Below, piece after piece: positions 26,151-34,268 of a stretch of DNA of 64,000 nt. The position numbers and the translations under genes were made by a program. The stretch is from Micromonospora parathelypteridis (GTDB lineage: Bacteria; Actinomycetota; Actinomycetes; Mycobacteriales; Micromonosporaceae): positions 4,278,001-4,342,000 of the forward strand of contig NZ_JACHDP010000001.1 of assembly GCF_014201145.1 (NCBI RefSeq). Direction: 5' to 3'. The stretch's first letter is position 1. Every line of letters begins with the position of its first letter. The notes beneath the pieces were generated by a model that ran no database searches, was not told the DNA's origin, and saw only the letters and a program-made list of their open reading frames with translations.

Positions 26151-27137
26151 TCACCAGGTGGTGTCGAGGCGGTGCCGCTGCTCGGCGGTCAACTCCAGGT
26201 CCACCGCTGCCAGGCTCTCCTCCAGTTGTGCCACCGAGGAGGCACCCACCAGCGGGATGGACGGCAGCTCACCGCCCATCAACCAGGCCAGCACCACCTG
26301 GTTGACCGTCGCGCCGGTCTGCCCGGCCACGTCCCGCAACGCGTCCAGTCGCCGGGGCGCGCTCGGCAGGTCGTACGCCGCGCCGAGCGGTTTGTCCGCC
26401 CGGGTGAACGCCCCCTTGAGCAGTGGCGAGTACGCCACCAGGGTCAGCTCGGGCTCGGCACGCAGATAGCTGAGCAGGTCACCGCTCACACCGCCCGGCT
26501 CGCCATCCTGGTCCAGTTCGCTGATCAGGTCGGTGCGGTTCGGCAGGTAGCTGCGGTGGTACTGGAGCACCTCGTACCCCGGCAGGCCTGCGGCGGCGGC
26601 CAGCGCGCGAGCCCGCTCGACCCGCCAGGCCCGGTGGTTGCTCGCGCCCAGCAGGCCCACCGTGCCCTCGCCGACCAGCTCGGCGAAGCCCGCCACGGTC
26701 TCCTGAAGCGGCACGGTGTGGTCCTCGATGTGCGCGTAGAGCAGGTCCAGCCGCTCCACGCCGAGCCGCTCCCGGCTGCGCTCGGCGGACTCGCGGATCA
26801 CCTTGGCGGACAGGCCTTCGGGGTTGTCCAGGTAGCTGGTCCCCGGGGCCAGTGGTCGGGCCCCCAGCTTGGTGGCGATGACGATCTCGGCGCCGACACC
26901 GCGGCTGCGCCGCCACCGGCCGAGCAACTCCTCACTCTGCCCGCCCTGCCCGCCGTCCTCCCAGAACGCATAGTTGTCCGACGTGTCGATGAACGTGCCG
27001 CCGGCCTCGACGTACCGGTCGAGGATCGCGTACGAGGTGGCCTCGTCGGTGGCGCTGCCGAAGAGCATCGCGCCGAGGCTGAGCACGCTGACGTCGCGCC
27101 GGGTCGCCGGGTCGGTGCCGATCGTGCGGTACCGCAT
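26151..27137 (-). CDS. Aldo/keto reductase
   Basis: The 328-residue TIM-barrel NADPH reductase of the YajO/Tas-like subgroup has VEAGGTFIDTSDNYAFWEDGG, carrying the catalytic Asp and Tyr. VIATKLGARPL (catalytic Lys), LDLLYAHIEDHTVP and VGLLGASNHRAWR follow. NQVVLAWLMGGELPSIPLVGASS near the C-terminus is the cofactor-phosphate loop. It would reduce an aldehyde or ketone. ATG at 27137 has AGGAG upstream. It follows the SDR gene on the same strand by about 80 bp after that gene's stop. Confidence 0.88.
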   Translation of the reverse strand: MRYRTIGTDPATRRDVSVLSLGAMLFGSATDEATSYAILDRYVEAGGTFIDTSDNYAFWEDGGQGGQSEELLGRWRRSRGVGAEIVIATKLGARPLAPGTSYLDNPEGLSAKVIRESAERSRERLGVERLDLLYAHIEDHTVPLQETVAGFAELVGEGTVGLLGASNHRAWRVERARALAAAAGLPGYEVLQYHRSYLPNRTDLISELDQDGEPGGVSGDLLSYLRAEPELTLVAYSPLLKGAFTRADKPLGAAYDLPSAPRRLDALRDVAGQTGATVNQVVLAWLMGGELPSIPLVGASSVAQLEESLAAVDLELTAEQRHRLDTTW

Positions 27138-27219
27138 GGGGATCTCCTCTCGTGCGCCCTACCGGTGGGCGCACGACTCACCCTGCAGGCTGGAGCGCAC
27201 TCGAGGTCAAGCGGCTCAT

Positions 27220-27972
27220 TCACCAGGGCAGCACGCCGTACCCGCCGCCGGTGTCCATCTGGAAGCCCCAGAGCAGTCCGCTCGGCCCGTCGGCGGGGAG
27301 TGTCGCCAGGTGCACGCTGACTTCGGCGCCCTGCTCGGCGGTGCGGAAGCCGTGGTGGCCGTTGAGGTCGGTGGCGCAGTAGCCGGGGTTCGCCGCGTTC
27401 ACCTTGATCGGGGTGTCCCGCAGTTCCTTCGCGTACATCGCGGTGAGCATGTTCAGCGCCGCCTTCGACGACGGGTACGGCACGGAGGTCAGCGCGAACA
27501 ACGCGCCGTCCGGGTCGGTCATCACGGCGATCGAGCCGACCTCGCTGGAGACGTTGACGATCCGGGCCGCCGGTGCCCGGCGCAGCAGTGGGAGCAGCGC
27601 GTTGGTCACCGTCGCGACCCCGAACACGTTCGTCTCGTACACCTGGCGCATCGTCGCCACGGTCGTCTCGCTGGGCAGCCCCCGCGTGCCGTCCGCGATG
27701 ATGATGCCGGCGTTGTTGACCAGCACGTCCAGCCGGCCGTACTCCGTCTCCACCAGCTTCGCGGCGGCCGCCACCGACTCGGTGTCGGTGACGTCCAGCG
27801 GCACGAACCGGGCGTCCGTGCCGCCGTCGCGCAGCTCGCGTTCCGCAGCCCGGCCCCGATCGGCGTCCCGCGCGCCCACCAGCACGGTCATCCCGAGCCC
27901 GCCGAGCTGTCGGGCGGTGGCGAATCCGATTCCCTTGTTGGCCCCGGTGATCAGGGCGGTCGTGTTCGTCAT
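27220..27972 (-). CDS. SDR family oxidoreductase
   Basis: The 250-residue short-chain dehydrogenase has cofactor motif TGANKGIGFATARQL (residues 9-23), DVTDTESV, VNNAGI near residue 87, Ser in IVNVSSEVGSIA and the YPSSKAALN active-site Tyr/Lys. The final part IKVNAANPGYCATDLNGHHG is the carbonyl-reductase-like PG motif. ATG at 27972 begins directly before the first strand. The frame stays open far upstream but overlaps the divergent regulator, so it was trimmed. It is divergent from the XRE-type gene, a common actinomycete arrangement in which the regulator controls the SDR. Confidence 0.9.
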   Translation of the reverse strand: MTNTTALITGANKGIGFATARQLGGLGMTVLVGARDADRGRAAERELRDGGTDARFVPLDVTDTESVAAAAKLVETEYGRLDVLVNNAGIIIADGTRGLPSETTVATMRQVYETNVFGVATVTNALLPLLRRAPAARIVNVSSEVGSIAVMTDPDGALFALTSVPYPSSKAALNMLTAMYAKELRDTPIKVNAANPGYCATDLNGHHGFRTAEQGAEVSVHLATLPADGPSGLLWGFQMDTGGGYGVLPW

Positions 27973-28074
27973 GCCGTCGAGCGTGTCCTCGTGGGCGGCG
28001 TCCGGGAAGAGACGGGCCGAGGCTGGGATCAGCGGTACCACCCTCGCTGACCCGGCCCGGGGCATGCTGGGGGC

Positions 28075-28917
28075 ATGACGAGCAGCGGCCTGCGGCGTGA
28101 CGAACTGGCGGCGTTCCTGCGCACGCGCCGCGCCCGGTTGCGGCCCGCCGAGGTCGGCCTCCCCGACGGGGTACGCCGGCGCACCCCCGGCCTGCGTCGA
28201 CAGGAGGTCGCCCAGCTCGCCGGGATGTCGATCGACTACTACATCCGGCTGGAGCAGGGCCGCGGGCCGCACCCGTCCCGGCAGGTGCTCGCCGCGATGG
28301 CCCGGGCGCTGCTGCTGACCCGGGACGAGCGCGAGTACCTGTTTCGGATCGCCGGGGAGAATCCGCCACCCGCGGGCGGGCCGAGCCGGGAGGTGAGCCC
28401 GGGTCTGCGGCACCTGCTCGACGCGATGACCGAAACTCCGGCGTACCTCGTCGACGCCGCGTACCACGTGTTGGCCTGGAACCACCTGGCCACGTACTTC
28501 GTGGGGGATCTCGCGGCCGTGCCGGACGCGGACCGCAACATGATCCGCTGGACGTTCCGGCAGCCGGTGACCAGCGGCCACTGGACCGACGCGGAGGTAC
28601 TTCGATTCGTGCGCAGCACGGTGGCGGACCTGCGGGCCGCCTACGGCCGCTACCCGGCCGACCCGGCGATCCGGGAGCTGGTCACCGAGCTGCTCGGCAC
28701 CTCGCCCCGATTCGCCCAGCTCTGGGCCGAGCACGAGGTCGGGGAACGCCACCCCATCGTCAAGCGGGTGCCGCACCCCGACCTCGGGCCGTTGGAGTTC
28801 GAGTGCCGTGTGCTGCTGGTGCCGGAGACCGACCAGCGGATGATCGTCTACGTTCCCGAACCCGGCTCGGCGACGCAGGCGGCGTTCCGCCGGATCGCCG
28901 AGCGCGTGAACTCCTGA
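28075..28917 (+). CDS. XRE-family regulator with MmyB-like ligand domain
   Basis: The 280-residue protein has an N-terminal HTH (TPGLRRQEVAQLAGMSIDYY followed by IRLEQGRGPHPSRQVLAAMARAL, residues 40-80) preceded by an RDELAAFLRTRRARL helix. The C-terminal 190 residues are the MmyB-like ligand-binding domain (AYHVLAWNHLATYFVGD, NMIRWTF, LGPLEFECRVLLVPETDQRM). Family members repress adjacent oxidoreductase genes; the divergent SDR at 27220-27972 is the obvious target, about 100 bp away. Confidence 0.88.
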   Translation: MTSSGLRRDELAAFLRTRRARLRPAEVGLPDGVRRRTPGLRRQEVAQLAGMSIDYYIRLEQGRGPHPSRQVLAAMARALLLTRDEREYLFRIAGENPPPAGGPSREVSPGLRHLLDAMTETPAYLVDAAYHVLAWNHLATYFVGDLAAVPDADRNMIRWTFRQPVTSGHWTDAEVLRFVRSTVADLRAAYGRYPADPAIRELVTELLGTSPRFAQLWAEHEVGERHPIVKRVPHPDLGPLEFECRVLLVPETDQRMIVYVPEPGSATQAAFRRIAERVNS

Positions 28918-28944
28918 GCCGCGTCGCCGAGCGGCGGGCTCAGG
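28913..28944. terminator. Hairpin between convergent genes
   Basis: CCTGAGCC (28913-28920) pairs with GGCTCAGG (28937-28944). The stem includes the XRE stop codon and ends just before the aldo/keto reductase stop at 28945. It is short but perfectly placed for both genes. Confidence 0.45.
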
Positions 28945-29796
28945 TCAGTTGGGGAGGTAGGCGAAGGTGTCTGGATCCGGGCCCTGCCGCCCGGCCTCGC
29001 CCTTGTCCAGCTCGGTGATCCGCTCCATCGCCGCGTCGTCCAGCTCGAAGTCGAAGATCCGAGTGTTCTCCTCGATCCGCTTCGGGGTGGTCGACTTCGG
29101 GAAGATGATGTCGCCGCGCTGCACGTGCCAGCGGAGCACCACCTGCGCCGGGGTCCGGTCGAGCTGCCCGGCGATGTCGACCACCGTCGGGTCGTTCAGC
29201 ACCTTGCCCTGCGCGATGGGCGACCACGCCTCGGTGAGGATGTTGTGCTCGCGGCCGTAGGCGCGGACCTGCTCGTTGCCGAAGTACGGGTGCGCCTCGA
29301 TCTGGTTCACCGCCGGGACGACGCTCGCCTCGTCGGCCAGCCGCTGCAGGTGCGATGCCTGGAAGTTCGACACGCCGACCGAGCGGGCGCGGCCGTCGCG
29401 CTGCAACTCCTCCAGCACCTTCCAGGTCGAGACGTAGTCACCGTCGTACAGGGTCGGCAGCGGCCAGTGGATCAGGAACAGGTCGATGTAGTCCATCTTC
29501 AGCGCCGCGAGCGTCGAGTCGAACGCCTTGCGGGCGTCGTCGGGGCGGTGGAAGGCGTTGCTCAGCTTGCTGGTCACGTAGACCGCGCCCCGGTCCAGGC
29601 CGGAGACGCGTACCGCTTCGCCGACCTCGGCCTCGTTGCCGTACATCTCGGCGGTGTCGATGTGCCGGTAGCCCGCCTCGAACGCCGTGGTCACCGCCGC
29701 GACGGTGTCCTTCGGCTCGATCTGGAACACCCCGAAGCCGAGCTGCGGAATGGTGGTGCCGTCGTTCAGGCTGATGTCGGGAATCGTGTTGGCCAC
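28945..29796 (-). CDS. Aldo/keto reductase (2,5-diketogluconate reductase type)
   Basis: The 283-residue AKR5-type reductase has IPQLGFGVFQI, YRHIDTAEMYGNEAEVG (catalytic Asp and Tyr), VTSKLSNAFHR (Lys), LFLIHWPLP (His) and VVLRWHVQRGDIIFPKSTTPKR. These form the complete catalytic tetrad and NADPH loop. The GTG at 29796 has AAGGAG in its leader. A second enzyme of the same subgroup lies at the right edge of the window (63222 onward). The substrate is probably a small ketone or aldehyde. Confidence 0.92.
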   Translation of the reverse strand: MANTIPDISLNDGTTIPQLGFGVFQIEPKDTVAAVTTAFEAGYRHIDTAEMYGNEAEVGEAVRVSGLDRGAVYVTSKLSNAFHRPDDARKAFDSTLAALKMDYIDLFLIHWPLPTLYDGDYVSTWKVLEELQRDGRARSVGVSNFQASHLQRLADEASVVPAVNQIEAHPYFGNEQVRAYGREHNILTEAWSPIAQGKVLNDPTVVDIAGQLDRTPAQVVLRWHVQRGDIIFPKSTTPKRIEENTRIFDFELDDAAMERITELDKGEAGRQGPDPDTFAYLPN

Positions 29797-29896
29797 TGCG
29801 GCTCCTTCGCGTCATCTTCGTTGCCTGTCATCCATACCCGAGCTTGCGGCTGATTCACCGCCCAAACCGGGGTGACGAGCGCAACGTCCGACGCGT

Positions 29897-30862
29897 TCAC
29901 CCGGTCGTGTCGAACAGCACCGGCCAGGGCCGGGCCGCCGGCACCGACGTGTCGGGCGGCGCGGGCGGCGCGGGCTCGGCGGCGGCCAGCACCTCGGCGG
30001 CGAGCTGCCCGAACATCGACGCCGCCGGGTGTGCCGACCGGTCCGGCCAGGCCGCCGAGGTGCGCTTGGCCAGGGGTGCGTCGGCGATCGGCCGCCAGGC
30101 GATCCGGGGTTCCCGTCGTGCCATCGTCGCCGGCTCCACGGCCACCCCGCCTCCGGCCAGCACCAGCCCGAAGAGGAACTCCGGGTTGCGGGCGGGGCGC
30201 ACCCGGCTCGGGCGCCAACCATGCTGTCGGCACACCACCAGCAGGTGGTCGTGCCAGCCGGGCGCGGTGGCCCGGGGCGCGGCCACCAGATCCAGACCGG
30301 CCAGCGACGCGAGCGTCACCTCACGGCCGCGGGCCAGCGGCGAGGTGCGCGGCAGCAGCACCCCCAGGGGTACGTCGACCGGGGCGCCGAAGCGCAGCCC
30401 GTCCGCCGTCACGGGGTGGTGCACCAGCCCGACGTCCAGGGTCCGCTCGGTGAGCATCCGCACCTGCTCGGCCGTGGTCAGCTCGTGCAACTCCACGTCC
30501 AGGCCGGGTGCCCGGGTGGTGAGCCCGTCCAGCAACGCGCGCAGCGTCACCGCGGGCGTCTCCGGCGGCACCCCGGCCCGGAGTACGCCGAGCTCACCCG
30601 CGCGGATCTGGCCCATCAGGTTGCGGAGCCGACCCTCACCGGCGAGCAACTCCTCCGCCTCGCCGAGCAGCAGCTCACCGGCGGTGGTGAGGCGTACCTG
30701 GCGGCGGGACCGGTCGAACAACTCGACCGTCAGCTCCCGTTCCAGTCGTTGGATCGACTGGCTCAGTGGCGGCTGGGCCATCCCGAGCAGCTCCGCGGCC
30801 CGCCCGAAGTGCAACTCGTGTGCGACAACCACGAAGTGCCGCAGGTGTCGGAGCAGATCCAC
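29897..30862 (-). CDS. LysR family transcriptional regulator
   Basis: The 321-residue protein has an N-terminal HTH: HFGRAAELLGMAQPPLSQSI followed by QRLERELTVELFDRSRRQVRLT, residues 17-60. The periplasmic-binding-like effector domain starts near residue 90 (ELGVLRAGVPPETPAVTL). GTG at 30862 is the start. It is divergent from the beta-lactamase-fold gene with a 51-bp gap, an AmpR-AmpC-like layout, so it probably controls that gene and itself. Confidence 0.9.
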   Translation of the reverse strand: MDLLRHLRHFVVVAHELHFGRAAELLGMAQPPLSQSIQRLERELTVELFDRSRRQVRLTTAGELLLGEAEELLAGEGRLRNLMGQIRAGELGVLRAGVPPETPAVTLRALLDGLTTRAPGLDVELHELTTAEQVRMLTERTLDVGLVHHPVTADGLRFGAPVDVPLGVLLPRTSPLARGREVTLASLAGLDLVAAPRATAPGWHDHLLVVCRQHGWRPSRVRPARNPEFLFGLVLAGGGVAVEPATMARREPRIAWRPIADAPLAKRTSAAWPDRSAHPAASMFGQLAAEVLAAAEPAPPAPPDTSVPAARPWPVLFDTTG

Positions 30863-30876
30863 GGGCGGACCCTACG

Positions 30877-30900
30877 CCAGCGCCGGCACGACGCCGCTGG
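30877..30900. promoter_or_regulatory. Possible LysR operator
   Basis: CCAGCG (30877-30882) and CGCTGG (30895-30900) form an interrupted inverted repeat with a 12-base spacer inside the 51-bp divergent region. Spacing suits a LysR box, but the arms are short. Confidence 0.3.
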
Positions 30901-30913
30901 ATACCGTGCTTGC

Positions 30914-31843
30914 GTGGACGTGGGGGAGCGCATCGAGACCATCTTCTCCGCCGCCGGGGTGACGGCCAGCATGCACGTCGTCGACCTGGATGCCGTGGAT
31001 CTGGACGCCGTGGACCTGACGTCCGACGGCCCGGTCGGTGGTGCCCGGGAGGTCGGAGTGCGGGCCGACGAGCAGGTGGTGATCGCTTCGATCTTCAAGA
31101 TCCTGCTGGTGCTGGAGTTCGCCCGGCAGGTCGAGGCCGGTCAACTGGATCCGACCGAGCGGGTCCTGGTCACCGCCGCCGACCGGCTCGGCGGGTGGGG
31201 TCTGGCCGGCTGCACCGACGACGCCGAGGTGTCGCTGCGCGACCTCGCGTACTTCGCCATGTCGGTCAGCGACAACACGGCCGCCGACCTGCTGCTGCGC
31301 CGGGTCGGCCTGGACCTGCTGCCGATGCTCGCCGCCGAGCTGGGGCTGACCCGTACCCGAGTCCTCGGCGGTCCTCGGGAGCTGGTCGAGCTGATGCTCG
31401 ACGACGTGGGCGCACGGACCGAGGCGGAGTTCGCCCGGATCTTCCCCACGCTGCCGGCGGACCGGGTCCGCGCGATGCGGGTCTTCGATCCCGCGCACAC
31501 CACGTCCAGCACCGCCCGGGACATCACCCGGTTGCTCACGCTGATCTGGCGGGACGAGGCCGGGCCGGCGGCGGCCTGCGCGATGGTCCGCACCTGGATG
31601 GCCCGGCAGATCTTCTGGACCCGGCTGGCCGCCGGTTTCCCACCCGGCGTCCGGGTCTCCGGCAAGACCGGCACCCTGCCCGGGTTGCACCTGGAGGCCG
31701 GGGTCGCCGAATACCCCGACGGTGGCCGGTACGCCATCGCCGTCTTCGCCCGCGCCGACGAGCTGACCCCACGCCGGATCGACGTGGACCTGGCGATGGG
31801 GGAGGCCGCCCGGACGGCTGTGGAGGCGTTGCGTGGCAATTGA
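30914..31843 (+). CDS. Class A beta-lactamase-fold serine hydrolase
   Basis: The 309-residue protein has S59-I-F-K62 (nucleophile motif), S119-D-N121 and K251-T-G253. These are the three penicillin-recognising motifs, with the 60-residue S-to-SDN spacing of class A enzymes. A Glu (E156) lies near the class A general base, but the ExxxN Asn is missing. No signal peptide is seen, so it may be a cytoplasmic esterase or amidase rather than a true beta-lactamase. The N-terminus carries a DLDAV repeat encoded by 15-bp units. GTG at 30914 is the start (GTG at 30920 possible). It is divergent from the LysR gene. Confidence 0.72.
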   Translation: MDVGERIETIFSAAGVTASMHVVDLDAVDLDAVDLTSDGPVGGAREVGVRADEQVVIASIFKILLVLEFARQVEAGQLDPTERVLVTAADRLGGWGLAGCTDDAEVSLRDLAYFAMSVSDNTAADLLLRRVGLDLLPMLAAELGLTRTRVLGGPRELVELMLDDVGARTEAEFARIFPTLPADRVRAMRVFDPAHTTSSTARDITRLLTLIWRDEAGPAAACAMVRTWMARQIFWTRLAAGFPPGVRVSGKTGTLPGLHLEAGVAEYPDGGRYAIAVFARADELTPRRIDVDLAMGEAARTAVEALRGN

Positions 31844-31996
31844 TTTCACACCGGTCCGAGTGTCGGAGCACCACCACTGAGCAGGTCCGATATGCGGTGA
31901 GGTATCGGAGCCGGTCGCCTTCGATCTTGGACCGGAGCCCGGTGGCGCTGGTTGGCTCGTGTCGACCGAACACCCGACCACGGGGAGCAGATCCGC

Positions 31997-32974
31997 ATGC
32001 CCAACCTCGACCGCCGTCGCTTCCTGCGTGACGCCGCCGCCACCACCGCCCTGGTCTCCGCCGGCGGTCTCGCCGTCGGCTCCGCCACCCCGGCCCAGGC
32101 CGCGCCGCCGGCCGCCGCACCCGCGCCAACCGCCCGCCGTAAGGGCGCGGTCAGCTTCCGTTGGTGGGGTACGGCCGGCTGGCGCGTCGACATCGGCGAG
32201 CGGACCGTCCTCGTCGACCCGTACCTCAGCCGGATCGACACCGGGCTGTTCACCGGCCCGTTCAGGACGGACACCCCGTTGACCGTGCGCACGGACGTGA
32301 TCGATCCGCGCGTCGACCGGGCCACGACGGTGCTGGTCACGCACACCCACTGGGATCACTACATGGACGTGCCCTACATCGCCGGCCGCACCGGAGCCCG
32401 CGTGTTCGGCACGCTCACCGCGTACCACCTGGGGTTGGCCTACGGGCTGCCGTCGACGCAGCTCAGCGCCGTGAAGGGTGGGGAGGTGCTGGACTTCGGC
32501 GACCACACCGTCGAGGTGGTCGGCTCGCTGCACAGCCGCAACCCCTCGTACTCCGTGGCCTTTCCCGGGGTGCGGGTGAGTCAGCCGGCGCAGCCGGCGA
32601 CCATCGCGGACCTGCCGGAGGGCGACACGTTGGGCTACCTGCTGCGGGTCGACGGTGGCCCGTCGGTGTACTTCACCGGGGCCAGCGACGTCGCCGAGCG
32701 GAACCTCACCGGCCTGGCACCCGACGTGGCGATGGTGGCCATGCAGAACGCCACCACCACCGGCGACTACCTGCCCCGGCTGCTGGCCGGCCTCGACTAC
32801 CCGAAGGTCGTGGTGCCGGTGCACTACGACAACTTCGAGACGGGGCTGCAGAATCCGCCGCCGGTCGCCACGACCGACCGCGAGCGGTTGAACGACATGA
32901 TCGCGGCGGTGCGCCGGATTTCGCCGCGCAGCCGGGTGCTGGTGCCCGAGTACGAGACCGCGTACCACTTCTGA
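31997..32974 (+). CDS. Tat-exported MBL-fold metallohydrolase
   Basis: The protein is about 325 residues. A twin-arginine signal (DRRRFLRDAAATTALVSAGG) ends near PAQAAPP. The metallo-beta-lactamase core has the metal motif HTHWDHYMDVP in an UlaG/L-ascorbate-lactonase-like order. Downstream come VEVVGSLHSRN, VYFTGASDV and VVVPVHYDNFE. Such enzymes hydrolyse esters, lactones or phosphodiesters. The ATG at 31997 follows GGGGAG. It follows the beta-lactamase-fold gene by 153 bp and converges on the DUF1697 gene, with a hairpin between. Confidence 0.85.
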   Translation: MPNLDRRRFLRDAAATTALVSAGGLAVGSATPAQAAPPAAAPAPTARRKGAVSFRWWGTAGWRVDIGERTVLVDPYLSRIDTGLFTGPFRTDTPLTVRTDVIDPRVDRATTVLVTHTHWDHYMDVPYIAGRTGARVFGTLTAYHLGLAYGLPSTQLSAVKGGEVLDFGDHTVEVVGSLHSRNPSYSVAFPGVRVSQPAQPATIADLPEGDTLGYLLRVDGGPSVYFTGASDVAERNLTGLAPDVAMVAMQNATTTGDYLPRLLAGLDYPKVVVPVHYDNFETGLQNPPPVATTDRERLNDMIAAVRRISPRSRVLVPEYETAYHF

Positions 32975-32985
32975 GCAGCGCCGGT

Positions 32986-33009
32986 GGGGGTCGCAGGGCC
33001 GCGACCCCC
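32986..33009. terminator. Bidirectional hairpin terminator
   Basis: GGGGGTCGC (32986-32994) and GCGACCCCC (33001-33009) form a 9-bp perfect stem with a 6-base loop between convergent genes ending at 32974 and 33017. Confidence 0.7.
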
Positions 33010-33016
33010 GCCGAGG

Positions 33017-33556
33017 TCAGGCGGCGGCCATCTCCGCCAGGGCCCGCACCGACTTCCAGTTGCGGGTGGTGGAGACCACGGCGAGCTTCTTCTCCAGGTA
33101 CGCGTTGGTGAACTTCGACCGCCCGTAACCGCCGTCGACGAAGTGCAGGAAGACCTCCCGGCCGGTCACCGTGAACGACACGTTCTCGCTGCCGGGCACG
33201 GTCAGGGCGTCCACGGTGGCCTTCTTCGGCGGGGTCGCGAGGAAGGCCACCAGCAACCTCGTCGGGTCGTCCTCCCGATCGGCGTACGGGTTGCCGCCGG
33301 CCACCGCCGCCAACTCCCGGCCGCTGCGCACCAACACCGGCACGGTCAACGCCAGCTCGTCGGCGAGCGCCCGCTCGATCCCGGCGGCCAGCTTCTCGGC
33401 GTCGCGCACACTGCTGCCGAAGGCCACGTTGCCGCTCTGCAGGTACGTCTTGACGTCCTCGTGCCCGAGATCGGTGACGATCCGGCGCAGGTCGGCCATC
33501 GCCAGCCGGGTACTGCCGACGTTGACCCCGCGCAGCAGGGCGACGTACCGGGTCAT
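33017..33556 (-). CDS. DUF1697 family protein
   Basis: The 179-residue protein begins MTRYVALLRGVNVGSTRLAM, the DUF1697 signature. DVKTYLQSGNVAFGS, IERALADELALTVPVLVRSG and YGRSKFTNAYLEKKL also match. The function is unknown; the family is widespread in bacteria and single-copy. ATG at 33556 has an AGGAGG-like leader. It stands alone between the MBL gene (convergent) and the two-component pair on the same strand. Confidence 0.88.
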   Translation of the reverse strand: MTRYVALLRGVNVGSTRLAMADLRRIVTDLGHEDVKTYLQSGNVAFGSSVRDAEKLAAGIERALADELALTVPVLVRSGRELAAVAGGNPYADREDDPTRLLVAFLATPPKKATVDALTVPGSENVSFTVTGREVFLHFVDGGYGRSKFTNAYLEKKLAVVSTTRNWKSVRALAEMAAA

Positions 33557-33584
33557 GGCTCCTCCTCGGGTGCGGGCGATCCGG

Positions 33585-34268
33585 TCAGCCTAGGTCGGTC
33601 GACCTCGACCCGCCGGGACCGACCAGACCCGTTTCGTAGGCGACGATGACCAGTTGCGCCCGATCGCGCACGGCCAGCTTGGTCAACAGGCGCCCGACGT
33701 GCGTCTTGACCGTGGCCAGGCTGAGACTGAGGTGCGCGGCCATCTCCGAGTTGGACAGGCCCCGGGCGATCAGCGCGAGCACCTCCCGTTCCCGCTCGGT
33801 CACCCCGTCGAGGCGGCGCGGCAACGGTCGGGCCGGCTCCGGCTGCCGGGCGAACTCGTCGATCAGCCGGCGGGTCACCGTGGGCGCGAGCAGCCCCTCG
33901 CCGGCGGCGACCACCCGGATCCCGGTCAGCAGGTCCGCCGGTGGGGTGTCCTTGAGCAGGAAGCCGCTGGCTCCGGCGCGCAGCGCACCGTAGACGTACT
34001 CGTCCAGGTCGAACGTGGTCAGGATGATGATCCGGGTGCCGGCTGTCGCCGGGTCGGCGCAGATCCGTCGGGTCGCCTCGATCCCGTCCATCTCCGGCAT
34101 CCGTACGTCCATCAGCACCACATCCGGCCGGTGCTGTCCGGTCAACGCGACGGCCTCCACGCCGGTGCCCGCCTCGGCGACGGTGGTGAAATCCGGGGTC
34201 AGGTCGACCAACAGCCGGAAGCTGCCGCGCAGCAGCGCCTGGTCGTCGGCGATCAGCACGCGGATCAC
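33585..34268 (-). CDS. NarL/LuxR-type response regulator
   Basis: The 227-residue protein has a receiver domain with DD near residue 8, a phospho-acceptor Asp in DVVLMDVRMPEMDG (about residue 53) and Lys in GFLLKDTPP. The C-terminal LuxR HTH is TEREREVLALIARGLSNSEM and HLSLSLATVKTHVGRLLTKL. The GTG start overlaps the stop of the histidine kinase (GTGA). It forms a cognate pair with it and probably controls the divergent ABC operon that starts at 35592. Confidence 0.93.
   Translation of the reverse strand: MIRVLIADDQALLRGSFRLLVDLTPDFTTVAEAGTGVEAVALTGQHRPDVVLMDVRMPEMDGIEATRRICADPATAGTRIIILTTFDLDEYVYGALRAGASGFLLKDTPPADLLTGIRVVAAGEGLLAPTVTRRLIDEFARQPEPARPLPRRLDGVTEREREVLALIARGLSNSEMAAHLSLSLATVKTHVGRLLTKLAVRDRAQLVIVAYETGLVGPGGSRSTDLG

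Noticed and set aside
30872..32968. Minus-strand frame of 698 codons
   Set aside because: It runs antisense to two well-supported genes (beta-lactamase fold and MBL fold).
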